NCBI GenBank assembly: GCA_003550325.1
Contig: QKWP01000784.1
Location: forward strand, 48,541 to 112,540
Length of the DNA: 64,000 nucleotides
Direction: 5' to 3'
From: Gigaspora rosea
Lineage: Eukaryota > Glomeromycota > Glomeromycetes > Diversisporales > Gigasporaceae
A program made the position numbers and the translations under genes. The notes beneath the pieces were generated by a model. It saw only the letters and a list, made by a program, of their open reading frames with translations, made no database searches and was not told the DNA's origin. Shown piece by piece: positions 51,192-61,189 of the stretch (positions are counted from its first letter, which is position 1; each line of letters starts with the position of its first letter).

Positions 51192-52058
51192 ATGAGTCAA
51201 GAACAAAGCTACTATATTGAACATTGGAATAAAAACGTATATCACTCTCTAAGTATTGAAGCAAAAATAGAAAAAGTAGAGCAAATATTAGGATACAAAC
51301 TTCCTAAAGAAATCAGACCAATTAACTATTGGGACCTTTGTAAAACATTAATTAAAATAATCAATAGTTGGAAAGAATATTTAGGACCAACTCAAAGTCA
51401 AAGAAAGGAAATAAAAGAACTTCTTAATATTCCAGAGAAACTTGACGGACAACAACTAATCTGGAAACTAATTGACGAAAACTTAAAATGGCAACTAACA
51501 CTGGAACTCCAGAAACCCCAATTAATAAGCGTGAAAGCACGACATTTTCCCAACAAAATGGTGTATACCACAGGGTACCACGTAAACCTGTTAGAACCAT
51601 ACTTAATAACAAAAGAACAACACGAAGAATTAATCAGGAAAACCACTCACAAAATAAACAAGTACTTAAAAGAAGTACACAACAAGATAGAACAACAAAC
51701 CAAAATAGATCTGACGGATATATTGCAGCAAGTGAAGAAGAAGATGACACTCAAAAATGTCCTGTATGCCGCAAAAATGGACATACACAATTTGAATGTA
51801 GATTCTCAATCTGCAGAGAATGCAGAGAAACTGGACATATCAGAAAAGACTGTCCAAACTTTACATACAACAAATGTAACCAATATGGACATCAAACATG
51901 GGAACATGATATCCCCTGTCAAGTGTGTAAACAGTACAGATGCTATAGAAAATCATGTAGGAAACTCCAAAAAGAAGAAAAGGAATTTCCAAGATTTGAA
52001 AATAATTATGAAATCAAAAGAAATCAACGAAGATTGGAACGACATAGGCTTTTGGTAA
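51192..52058 (+). CDS. Helical protein overlapping the Cys-rich gene, copy B, about 288 residues
   Basis: Starts MSQEQSYYIEHWNKNVYHSL, with the same helical first half as its copy A counterpart (14751-15422). The frame runs on through a Lys-rich second half (ILQQVKKKMTLKNVLYAAK). From 51488 the same DNA also encodes the Cys-rich protein in another frame, an overlap of 571 bases. ATG codons at 51177 and 51192 are both in frame; the second matches the start used in copy A. No domain is recognised. Confidence 0.45.
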   Translation: MSQEQSYYIEHWNKNVYHSLSIEAKIEKVEQILGYKLPKEIRPINYWDLCKTLIKIINSWKEYLGPTQSQRKEIKELLNIPEKLDGQQLIWKLIDENLKWQLTLELQKPQLISVKARHFPNKMVYTTGYHVNLLEPYLITKEQHEELIRKTTHKINKYLKEVHNKIEQQTKIDLTDILQQVKKKMTLKNVLYAAKMDIHNLNVDSQSAENAEKLDISEKTVQTLHTTNVTNMDIKHGNMISPVKCVNSTDAIENHVGNSKKKKRNFQDLKIIMKSKEINEDWNDIGFW

Positions 52059-52756
52059 CTGAACAAACTAATAAAGAATGTAGACACTGTTTCAAGAAAC
52101 ATGAAATAGGAAACTGTGAAAAAAGAAGGATTGAATGGCAAAACAAGACATTCAAATGTGGATGTGACCAAAATATGGTTAGAAGAAGAAGCTCCGGCAA
52201 TGGAACGCCTACCTCCATCTTCTTTAAACTAAAACATACTTATCACTGTTGTGGATGTAAAACCAATTTTGAAAGGAATAATCTTCAAGAAATCATTACC
52301 CAAGAAGGAAACACCTTACTATATTGTAAAAATTGTAGATACAATTTTGCAGAGCAACTTCCAAAAGGGAACAATCAAAAAGAAGAAATAATGGTACAAC
52401 TTCTAAATGAAGGAGAAATTCGCAATTGTACAATATGTGCAACATCAGGAATGCGAAATAATATGGTCAACCAGGATCAATACTTCTTCTGTAATCTAGA
52501 AGAAAAATATGCATACAAAGCATGGATTGATACAACATACAATGAAAATATGAATCTGGAAACCAGATTACATCACTATTGTTTCTCAAATAAAAGCACA
52601 GGAAGCTTTTATGATCTTAATCTTACAAAAATGATTAAAATAATTAACTACTTGAGAGGAGTAACCTCAATCGATAAAGCATTAGAAGAAACAGATAATG
52701 ATGTATATACCCAATACTCAAGAGAAGAAGATTTTGAAGAAATCATCTTACAATGA
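51488..52756 (+). CDS. Cys-rich multi-zinc-knuckle protein, 422 residues
   Basis: After a basic Thr/Arg/Gln-rich N terminus come several knuckles from about residue 92. CPVCRKNGHTQFEC and CRECRETGHIRKDC are both C-x2-C-x4-H-x4-C. A variant CNQYGHQTWEH and CQVCKQYRCYRKSC follow. Further CxxC pairs lie at HCCGCKTNF, YCKNCRYNF and CTICATSG. This is a nucleic-acid-binding design beyond a Gag nucleocapsid, and the element already has a Gag with its own knuckles. It begins inside the previous gene in another frame. A role as an RNA chaperone or replication cofactor is inference. Confidence 0.65.
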   Translation: MATNTGTPETPINKRESTTFSQQNGVYHRVPRKPVRTILNNKRTTRRINQENHSQNKQVLKRSTQQDRTTNQNRSDGYIAASEEEDDTQKCPVCRKNGHTQFECRFSICRECRETGHIRKDCPNFTYNKCNQYGHQTWEHDIPCQVCKQYRCYRKSCRKLQKEEKEFPRFENNYEIKRNQRRLERHRLLVTEQTNKECRHCFKKHEIGNCEKRRIEWQNKTFKCGCDQNMVRRRSSGNGTPTSIFFKLKHTYHCCGCKTNFERNNLQEIITQEGNTLLYCKNCRYNFAEQLPKGNNQKEEIMVQLLNEGEIRNCTICATSGMRNNMVNQDQYFFCNLEEKYAYKAWIDTTYNENMNLETRLHHYCFSNKSTGSFYDLNLTKMIKIINYLRGVTSIDKALEETDNDVYTQYSREEDFEEIILQ

Positions 52757-53715
52757 TTAGAATTCCCTGACCAGGAAGAACATGTTGAACTAACAAAACA
52801 GACAATAGAAGAGTTCAGAAAGAAGGCTGAAGCTCAAGGATTATTCAACATATCAACTAACAAAAAAAAAGAACTATGGAAAGAACCTATTAAAAACGCA
52901 AGATATTGTAATGGAGAATGTAACTCCATATTCTCAGAAGATAATCATATTTACTTTGAAACAAACAACCAGGAAGCATATTGTGAATATTGTTACTTTA
53001 CAGAAGTAAGACAATTCACAAAATGTATCACTTGTCAATCATGGTGTCAATCACTAGAAGTAAAAGAAAATCAAAGATGCCAAGAGTGTACACAAATAGG
53101 AACATCCAAATTCATTGAAAGAATCGAAGAGATTGAATGGAGACAAGAGATCAGAAATCTCAAAAGAAGACTTGATGAAATAAAAGCTGAAAATCTCACT
53201 CTACGCAATTTAGTGGAACATTACATATTTAATGAAAGAAACATCTATAGAAGTGATATTAAATTCTATGATGAAATGTGTAACCTCTATAGAACAAGAG
53301 CTGATAACACTGAACATTACCTAGCAAGTACCAGGGTAGCATACCATAACACTCATTTACAGACAATTGAAGACCAATATATTAATCTCGACAGAAGTGT
53401 ATTACACCAAAGAGAATTAGAATTACAACAAGAAATCAGTGATATGGAAGACTTACCATTACCCAATGAAGAAGAAGCATTGGAAAACGCTATTTAGCAA
53501 AAACAAGAATTACTAACTGTACTACAACTAACTTGAAGTAAATCATCATTGGAACATAGAATCCAAGAACGAGGTGAATGCACAGAAATCTTAGAATCAG
53601 AATTCCAGAAAGCCAAGAAAATCAAAGTAGACTTAACTACCGATTATGTCAACAAAATTGACAAAAGTTTATCAGTACCAAACTCACCAAGTTTGATAAT
53701 TACCCTTATCAAATG
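52757..53715 (+). pseudogene. Cys-rich and helical region after the zinc-knuckle frame, copy B, broken
   Basis: The DNA goes on with further Cys pairs (YCEYCYFTEV, CITCQSWCQS) and then a helical stretch, of which 53213-53497 is open (FYDEMCNLYRTRADNTEHYL). The copy A equivalent is 16300-17330. It is probably part of the same coding region in this element family. Broken. Confidence 0.5.
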
Positions 53716-54476
53716 ACTCCATATTTACTACTTATTATTTAAATATTTTATATTACCATATATAGTTTATCTTATATTTTATAACTAGTTATACTTTATC
53801 AAAAATATTTATGTACATATTACTTTAAGGACGCTTTAGAGAAATAGGATAATGAAAAGTAATTATACCTGTTCTGGAAAGAAAGTGACTGTACTATGCG
53901 ATGGAAGGGGCATAGCACAAAGGAAAACAAAAATATTTACAAACAGTGCCTTATGAAGCACATAAGACTTAATATCAACTTATTGGAAAAAATACTTATC
54001 ACGCCATTAAAAAGAATTAGTCATAATATTTACGCGTTAATACACTATTAAGTGTAAACAAATGTTAGAATGTGGCTAGGGTACACAATGAGGTTTAAAG
54101 CTCGAATAAGTCAATACTTTGTAAACTTATCTCACACCCACCAGAATGCAACAGCCGACATATAAACATCATTAGTCATGAAAATTGGGGCATAACCAAC
54201 GCGAAGAAATTATATTAACAAATTACTATATTTAGAAAAGATAAGGCATGTGACACATGGAATCACATGAACACGCGACAAAGATAAGACACGTATAACT
54301 CAAAATATTTACACACTTTAATAATATTTCATTTTGATAATGAAATACTCATACAAACAATTTCATTGAAATAATGGAATTATACGAAGAAAATTCTCAA
54401 AATTCCAAAAGAATTTAAAAAGAATTATAGTCAGCTCATAACTATAAATAAGGCTGAAGTTTAACCTTCAACCAAC
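53716..54476. other. Non-coding block with three hairpins, copy B
   Basis: Counterpart of 17331-18041. The three short stems are all kept, and the TATA-like TATAAATA lies at 54443-54450, 34 bases before the next ATG. No coding frame. Confidence 0.45.
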
Positions 54477-54686
54477 ATGGGACAATACTATATACAAAAA
54501 GAACTTCTGAAGCTTATTGAAAGAAGTAACAGAAAACTACTTGAACATCCAAACGACTTAGAATTAGAATCATTTAACAGACACTTAAGCAATAAACAGA
54601 ATACTGTTATAACCAAAATTGAATTAAAACAGGCAAAGAAATTGTATCAAAAAATACAATCCAGATTTACTCAACAAAAAATCTAA
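54477..54686 (+). CDS. Small basic helical protein, 69 residues, copy B
   Basis: Counterpart of 18042-18266, starting MGQYYIQKELLKLIERSNRK, with the same helical Lys/Gln-rich body. First gene after the TATA-like element. Confidence 0.5.
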   Translation: MGQYYIQKELLKLIERSNRKLLEHPNDLELESFNRHLSNKQNTVITKIELKQAKKLYQKIQSRFTQQKI

Positions 54687-54705
54687 TTGAAAAAGAAATA
54701 ATTAT

Positions 54706-54819
54706 ATGAACACTTCTGTAATTATAGAAGCAGTACAACAAATATTTATTATTATTAAGGAAAACAACTTTAATGAAACAGAAATAGAACAACTATTCTT
54801 ATTAATAAATAATAATTGA
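54706..54819 (+). CDS. Very small helical protein, 37 residues, copy B
   Basis: Same 114-base frame as 18271-18384, starting MNTSVIIEAVQQIFIIIKEN. Its TGA overlaps the next ATG (TGATG). The match in length and overlap supports a real gene. Confidence 0.45.
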   Translation: MNTSVIIEAVQQIFIIIKENNFNETEIEQLFLLINNN

Positions 54820-55145
54820 TGGAACAACCATCAACTGAAATAATAAACAGAGAAGCAAACCTTAAAGCAGTAAAACAATTACTCAAAGGAATAAACTCAA
54901 CTATTAAAGCTATTCGAAAAACAGATGATTGTAGGATACTCGAATACATTCAACAACAAATACAAGACTTGCTTATATACATCAGACAAGACTTGACAAC
55001 CATTGAAGTCACAGGAACCTTACCACCACTTGAGGACAATGATAGATTTGATTTCGAAAATAATCAAGAAATTAAAAACTCAGATCCAGATTTAAGAAAG
55101 GTATACTTAAATTCACCAAGGAACGACAGTCAACTGTTAGTATAA
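54819..55145 (+). CDS. Small acidic helical protein, 108 residues, copy B
   Basis: Counterpart of 18384-18710 with few changes. Helical body and acidic end (LEDNDRFDFENNQEIKNSD). The frame looks whole. Confidence 0.55.
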   Translation: MEQPSTEIINREANLKAVKQLLKGINSTIKAIRKTDDCRILEYIQQQIQDLLIYIRQDLTTIEVTGTLPPLEDNDRFDFENNQEIKNSDPDLRKVYLNSPRNDSQLLV

Positions 55146-55147
55146 AA

Positions 55148-55440
55148 ATGGCTGAAATATTTGAACAAGAAGCATATCGACAATACTTAAAAATATTTGA
55201 AGAAGTAAAAGAAGAATGGAATTCTAAATTAACAAATGAAGAAATCATGCAAAACCAAGGGTTAAAAACACTAATCTACGAAGATATGGAAAAGATTTAA
55301 GTGACATTTATCTATATGAATTCAGAGGAGGATATTATAAAAAACTTCATGAAAAACTTGAAGAAAAAAGAGAAAGTAAAAGAAAGAAAGAAAAGCATAA
55401 CAACGTATTAGACTTATTTATCAAATGGATTGAGGACAAG
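55148..55440 (+). pseudogene. Charged helical protein gene before the kinase, copy B, broken
   Basis: Counterpart of 18713-19012, starting two bases after the preceding stop. Broken. Confidence 0.5.
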
Positions 55441-55563
55441 AAACGACCATTCTATATAAAAACACTTCAATATAATAAACAAAATAAAACATTCCAAAAA
55501 GAATACCCAGAAGAATGGGAAGAAAATAATCAGAACGAAGACCAATATCTTTCACTAAAAGAA

Positions 55564-57626
55564 TTGGAAGAAGAAGGATTCACCATACTAAACTCATTCG
55601 ATAACAACAATGAAATAATAATAAACTCCAAAGAACAAAGCAAACTACAAATACCTAAACACTTCACAGAACTAAGGTTTAACAAGAAACCACCACCCTT
55701 TTATTTCAACAAAAGGCAAAAAAGATTCAAATTTATTGACGACCAAAAATCAACAAACTATTCACAAGAATTTATAAAAAATTGAAACAATTTAGGAATA
55801 AAACTAGGAGAAAACTTATTAACATACAAAGGAGAAACCACCTCCACAAAACAACTAGAAAGGTACCAAATTTGGAAAAATCAGATTGAAAAGTCACCAC
55901 TCTTTAATCATACACCAATACCAGGATTAACACATCAAAGCATAATGAAAATGATTGATAACCTCAATGATAAAGATGAACAAGCCTTATTTTCAAACTT
56001 TAAACATCTTGATAATGAAAGACAAGATATTCAAGAAATACAAAAAGTTGTGAAAGAAATAAGACCACAAGCAGCATTGAACAGAATCTTAAAAAATTCG
56101 ACAACAATAGTACAATGTGTAGAGGAAAATCTATTTATAAAAATAGCTGCATCAAAAATGCAGGAACTACAACCAGAACAATATATTAAATGGAAAGAAC
56201 ATATGGATCAAAAAATCCAATATTATTATAATCAAAACCTAAAAGAAAATCAACAACACTTCTCATTAATGAATATTCTAACAAATCAAATTAAAAAAGG
56301 ATATGATAATCTACATGAGATGCTTAATCATGATACCTTAAAACTCAACTTTATAGTAATTGATGGAGCAATAGCAGTAGAAAAAACTACATTATGCAAC
56401 TGGCTTAAAGAATGGCTACAAAAATTAGGACAAACCGTAATTTTACGAGAAGAAATCACTTTACAACATAAAGATTTATTAAAAATGTTCTATAAAGACC
56501 CAGAAAGATACAACTTTGCATTATAACTAATCATTATTAATGAATGGAACATGATGTATCAACAATTACATCGACTACAACTCGAAGAAAAAATTCCTGA
56601 TAACACTTATATCATTGAAGATAGAACAGTATACAGTATACAATTCTTCACAGCAGAAAATATTAAAGATGAATTTGAAATAGCGAAATTACAACAAATG
56701 CTTGAACATTCAACATTCAATTTATTACCAAACAAATTAAATTATACCATATTCTGCGAACCAGGAATTGAACAAATGATAAAATGGTTTAAACAAAGAG
56801 AAATCGAAGAGAACAAAGGAACTGATAGAGATATTCCAAAAGACTATCTTATTCAAATCTATAATAGATATCTTAAAATGATCAAACAAATTCACCCTCA
56901 ATATATCAGAATCGATAATAAAATTCCAAACCTAGAACACATGTTCAGAACTCTATTCATACACGAAATGCATGAAACAGAGGGATACAATCGAGAAAAA
57001 TTTACCAACTACAAGAATATTGGGATGAATATCTAAAACCCAAATTAGCAAAAACTCCTACCAAATTGTACACTTTATTAATACCATTTACCAAAAAAGA
57101 CCAAAAATGGCAAATACTTACAGCACAAAGACTGGATGTAACCATTTACCCCAACCAATATGAAACAATGGGAGGAAGCATCGAAGAAACAGAAAAAGGA
57201 ATATTCACCGCAGCAATAAGAGAATGCGAAGAAGAAACTGGATACACACAAAAAGAAATAAGAATGCAACTCTTTCTAAACCATAAATACCTTTCAATCA
57301 ATAAAAATGGAACTCAAACATTTGTGAAAGGAATTCACGATATTACCCAAGTAGAAAAAAGAATACAAATCTTTACATTTATATATTACATATATCCAAA
57401 AGAATACGAAAAATTCACCAACAAAGAACCTGAAAAAGCCTTACCAAGAAAATGGATGACGCTCGAGGAAATACAACATGAATTATTTACACCAACAATT
57501 CATTATTACAAAGAAGAAATCTTTGATAAACATATACCCGCATATTGGGAAGAATTTATATTAAAAGGAAGAGTGTGTACAAAAGGCACACATTGTAAAG
57601 TAGAAATGATCGACAGATATTTTTAA
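55564..57626 (+). pseudogene. Deoxynucleoside kinase-NUDIX gene, copy B, broken
   Basis: Counterpart of 19202-21265. Open pieces are the N-terminal region (55564-55785), a stretch reaching into the kinase domain (55945-56526), the rest of the kinase (56551-57036, with YIIEDRTVY and the lid region KQREIEENKGTDRD) and the NUDIX domain (57066-57626, with AAIRECEEETGY). The element's last gene. Broken a few times. Confidence 0.8.
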
Positions 57627-57731
57627 GTGATAATTAACACTAACCTTCAACAAAATTGAAGAAACCTGCACAGGCTGAAGGACAAATCATCCTCAAGGGC
57701 TAATGTATCGAATAGCATGTACAGGGTACCA

Positions 57732-58886
57732 CACAAAATTACCTGGAAGATCATCTTCCAAATTTGCACTAATTGGACCATAAAGAAAACCAAACATTGG
57801 AAATTCGAAAATCGAACCGTAACATCAATCTGGCTGGTACAGAAATTGGCGTAACTATCGAAAACAATCAAAACAATAACACATTACAACGAATATGTTA
57901 ACGTGATCGAAATAAATAGAAAATCGAAATTAACATGATGTATTTTACTAATTGAAAATAATTATTTAAACCTGATTTTTTTACATGAAGTTATTCTTGC
58001 GTATTTACATCTTTACATTTTATTCACAAAATAATATTACCCTTTTAAAATCAATAATCATATTACTGTATTAAATTCGAAATTTATACCACAAAATTGT
58101 TACCGTATACCGTATAGAACCTTGAATATTAGTTTAGCACCAACGTACTCAATATCTTAAATGATATTAAACTATATAGTGTATATTCTTATTTACTATT
58201 ACACATTATTATTATTTAACTGAATTATCTATCGTATATTAAATATTATAAATAAAATCGAAGTTTATTAAATATAAACATACTCTTATCGAAAAACTGT
58301 TAATAAAGTGTATTTAACTATATAACTTTCTGGACTAAAAGTTTCAACGAACATTAAAAGTGAAATAGCGCACACTCTTGAGTACTAACTTTGAGAATAG
58401 CTACCTCAAAGAAGGAACTATATTGAAACAGAAGTATTAACTAACATTCGATAAACACAATAAAGAATTAAAAGAAAAGAAATACTTAAAAAAGAACATA
58501 AGGCGCTCAACCAACTGATACCTACGAATCAGAAATTTAATTAACCACTACAACATAAATTTACCAGAACTGCAAAGCCATTCAGGCTATATTTAATCCA
58601 AAAAGTAGTAAGAAACCAGAGAAACTTGGTTATCTTTGAACCACATATCAACAGCTACTATTGAACTGACGAATCTCAAAATTCGTAATTGAAGAACAAG
58701 CGCCCAACAAAGAATCATATTCAACCAATCATAATTATTCACTTACACAATCATTTTAAACAAAAGTCAAAAAGTATTTTAACGCCAAAATTCTAAACAA
58801 TACAATACAGCACAGTAATTGAACAGAGAAAGGCATCCAACTTCGCCAAAACAAATTCTCAATGATTAACGCCAAAATAGTCTTAA
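57732..58886. promoter_or_regulatory. Leader of copy C
   Basis: No coding frame is supported. The stretch AAGTAGTAAGAAACCAGAGA near 58602 is shared with the leader of copy B. GGCGCTCAA (58502), AGCGCCCAAC (58699) and several AACGCCAAAA motifs (58781, 58869) echo the GCGCCCAAC motif of copy B. No TATA box followed by a clean TGG primer site was found, so this leader may be rearranged. Confidence 0.45.
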
Positions 58887-59375
58887 TACATAAAAAATAA
58901 AATTATTTATATTATAATATTAGTAATTTTAGCCTCAGAACAATATCAATATCAACAGAAAAATCGAACCATAGTACAAGCTGATATAGTAATTTCAGTA
59001 CCAATACCACAAACAACATCTGCAACACCAACTTCTACAATACCAAACGCCCAAGAAAATCCAAGTACAAAGCCAACAAACGCCAAAATCACAATATTAG
59101 CTACATCTACAGAAGCTCCAAATAATAACATAAACAATTCTTTAGCAATAGAAATTCTATCTACAATCACAGCCGCATTATCAATAATAGCTATAATATT
59201 AGGAATTTGTATAAAAAGAATAAGGAAAAGAAAATCAGCCTACAAGCGTAACTTAACACAAGCACCAATAGGAACGAGTCAAACACCATTTACAACACCA
59301 TTAGATATAAACAGTATCAACATAGAACAGTTAGCCCAACAATTATCACAATTGCAACCACCAAGATACAAATAA
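58887..59375 (+). pseudogene. Thr/Pro-rich type I membrane protein gene, copy C
   Basis: An open frame with a hydrophobic start (IIYIIILVILASEQ), a Thr/Pro/Ile-rich outer region, a membrane segment (STITAALSIIAIILGICI), a basic stretch (KRIRKRKSAYKR) and a Gln/Pro-rich tail. This is the same design as the first gene of copy B. The N terminus is not resolved. GGCGCCCAAC follows the stop within a few bases (59379). Confidence 0.5.
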
Positions 59376-59585
59376 AAGGCGCCCAACATAATACTTTAAT
59401 ACCTTACCGCGCCAAAACAACAATACTAGTGTAACTGTATATGAACTATTCCATTCAGGAACCTTTATTTATAAACAATATAATTAGAAACATTAAAACA
59501 AACCAAAGTATATACCCACGTGATCAAACATATTTACGGACACAAATATTCTTTCACATACAATCTATGACCACCATCCAAACTA

Positions 59586-59774
59586 TTGTACAAAGATATA
59601 TCAAAGAACCCCTTAGCATACTTATTGTTACAAGCACTAATTATAGTAATATTTATCTATATATTAACAATTACTATTTGCTGTATATCAATACAAAAAT
59701 ATAAAAAGAGATTATACAAAAGACATCCGAACGTATCATACGAAGCTCAATACAACGACTCAGGCTGCTGCTAA
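59586..59774 (+). CDS. Cys-tailed membrane protein, copy C, about 62 residues
   Basis: One membrane segment (LLLQALIIVIFIYILTIT) is followed by ICCISIQKYKKRLYKR and a C terminus ending in two Cys. It matches the 73-residue gene of copy B in layout (Cys pair, basic stretch, Cys end). The stop is directly followed by the next ATG (TAAATG). The first codon of the open frame is TTG, so the start is uncertain. Confidence 0.5.
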   Translation: MYKDISKNPLAYLLLQALIIVIFIYILTITICCISIQKYKKRLYKRHPNVSYEAQYNDSGCC

Positions 59775-60083
59775 ATGAATCAAACCCAAGAACAACCAAT
59801 TACACCAATTTCACCAGAAACTGCTACAATTATCACACTTACTGTTATAAGTATAGCATTAATAATACTTATAATAAACTGTATACACAAAAGCTGTAAT
59901 AAAAGAAAACAAAGGAACTTAAGAAGAAATAATAGAATACCAGACTTTCAACAAGGACAACACGAACTAAGAACTCTAACACCAGACCAAATCAATAATT
60001 TACCACCTAATCAACAACGAAAACTTAGACAATACCAACAAGCACTCCAACAAGGAAACAATATCTTCAACGGAAGAAGATAA
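59775..60083 (+). CDS. Small one-pass membrane protein, copy C, 102 residues
   Basis: A Thr/Pro-rich start (MNQTQEQPITPISPETATII) leads into one membrane segment at about 18-38 (IITLTVISIALIILII), then CIHKSCNKRKQRNLRRN and a Gln/Asn-rich tail. It stands where copy B has its 75-residue membrane protein and has the same order of membrane segment and basic stretch. The stop is directly followed by ATG. The frame looks whole. Confidence 0.6.
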   Translation: MNQTQEQPITPISPETATIITLTVISIALIILIINCIHKSCNKRKQRNLRRNNRIPDFQQGQHELRTLTPDQINNLPPNQQRKLRQYQQALQQGNNIFNGRR

Positions 60084-60428
60084 ATGAGTCAACAGTTCTC
60101 ACTCGTAACAATATCAGTACCTACAATAACTCAGTCAATAACTCAGACCTTAAACATAACAATAACTCAAACAGCACAACCAACAACTATATTTCAGACA
60201 ACTACAGCCACTGCAACAGTAACACCCCCATACTTTCAAGACCAGAACGTAATAATAGAAGACATAGTAATAGCATTAATAGCAGCATTCACATTTATAT
60301 TAGCAGTATACTTCGGATATAAACAAAGACTTAACAATAAACTCAAACTAGCAGAAAAAGAACAACAAAGAATATATCAACTTGCATCAGCAATTGATAG
60401 TACTATAACACCAGTAACAACAGCTTAA
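60084..60428 (+). CDS. Thr-rich membrane protein with coiled tail, copy C, 114 residues
   Basis: The outer region is nearly all Thr, Ser, Ile, Gln and Pro (TQSITQTLNITITQTAQPTT). It is followed by the conserved PPYFQDQNVIIE motif, a membrane segment (IVIALIAAFTFILAVYFGY) and a Lys/Glu/Gln-rich coil. It corresponds to the 108-residue gene of copy B (PQYFQDSN). The stop overlaps the next start as TAATG. The frame looks whole. Confidence 0.65.
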   Translation: MSQQFSLVTISVPTITQSITQTLNITITQTAQPTTIFQTTTATATVTPPYFQDQNVIIEDIVIALIAAFTFILAVYFGYKQRLNNKLKLAEKEQQRIYQLASAIDSTITPVTTA

Positions 60429-60712
60429 TGAATAGTAACAACATCAATTTATTAAACTCTAAAGAATATCTCAAAGACATTGAAAATAGAATCAAAGAAC
60501 TCAGAAATATTGATTTAGGACCTAAAAAGTACAAACAACTAGAACAACACGAAGAAATAATATTTCAACAGAGCAAAGTCATAATTGATCAAAATAAACC
60601 TGCAAGAGCAGAACTAGTACAAGCATACATTATCAACTGCATAAGAAAAGAAGAACCTGAAGAATATATTAACAACATTGTAAAAGTATATAAACAGGAC
60701 CTAGAATTTTAA
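60428..60712 (+). CDS. Charged helical protein, copy C, 94 residues
   Basis: Starts MNSNNINLLNSKEYLKDIEN, overlapping the preceding stop (TAATG). Helical and charged, without a membrane segment. Position suggests correspondence to the C-terminal domain of the 218-residue protein of copy B, but alignment is weak. Function unknown. Confidence 0.5.
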   Translation: MNSNNINLLNSKEYLKDIENRIKELRNIDLGPKKYKQLEQHEEIIFQQSKVIIDQNKPARAELVQAYIINCIRKEEPEEYINNIVKVYKQDLEF

Positions 60713-60739
60713 CCAGAATCAAGAACCAAAAATACCTGA

Positions 60740-60922
60740 ATGCAACACAGTAACACATTTAAACTCACAAACCAAGAACTCAACTACTGGCTAACGATAT
60801 ATCCAAATACATATTATCACAACTCAAGAAAAAGAGAATTACAAAACCAATTCAAAAGATATTTTGATAGCGTACCATTATATCAAACAACATTAACAAC
60901 AAGAAGTACGATACATTCGTAA
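60740..60922 (+). CDS. Small pre-Gag protein, copy C, 60-residue frame
   Basis: Starts MQHSNTFKLTNQELNYWLTI. It occupies the place of the 138-residue pre-Gag protein of copy B but is shorter here. The coding region may have continued toward Gag before decay. Confidence 0.4.
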   Translation: MQHSNTFKLTNQELNYWLTIYPNTYYHNSRKRELQNQFKRYFDSVPLYQTTLTTRSTIHS

Positions 60923-61189
60923 AAGTAATCAACGCACTACGAACCCTTGAAGACAAATATAAAAAGGAACTTGAAAAGATATTAAAGAAAAAGAAAGAAA
61001 ATCAGAAGAAATTCCTTGATAAACTCAAGAAATTCCCAGAAATAAAAGACTCATTAACTATATAACTATTGGACATATTTCTAAAGAAAAAGAAGTATTA
61101 AAGAAAGGACTTGACCTAGAAGGACTACATATAAAAGACTATATACAATTTTGTCTATATACAGAAATAAAACCAAACTCTGACGCACA

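Larger units (their letters stand above)
23055..57731 (+). mobile_element. Copy B of the giant element, split by a 15-kb insertion (fossil)
   Basis: Copy B follows copy A head to tail with the same gene order. It is complete at its left end, interrupted at about 27494 by foreign DNA and a gap up to 42822, and then continues to the end of the kinase-NUDIX gene. Similarity to copy A stops at about 57731, where the leader of copy C begins. It is broken at an estimated twenty or more sites, but many small genes are open. Its early genes are better kept than those of copy A. Confidence 0.85.

Noticed and set aside
59441-59704. An 87-residue frame in copy C
   Set aside because: It overlaps, in another frame, the Cys-tailed membrane gene that has counterparts in the other copies, and it lacks any recognisable feature.
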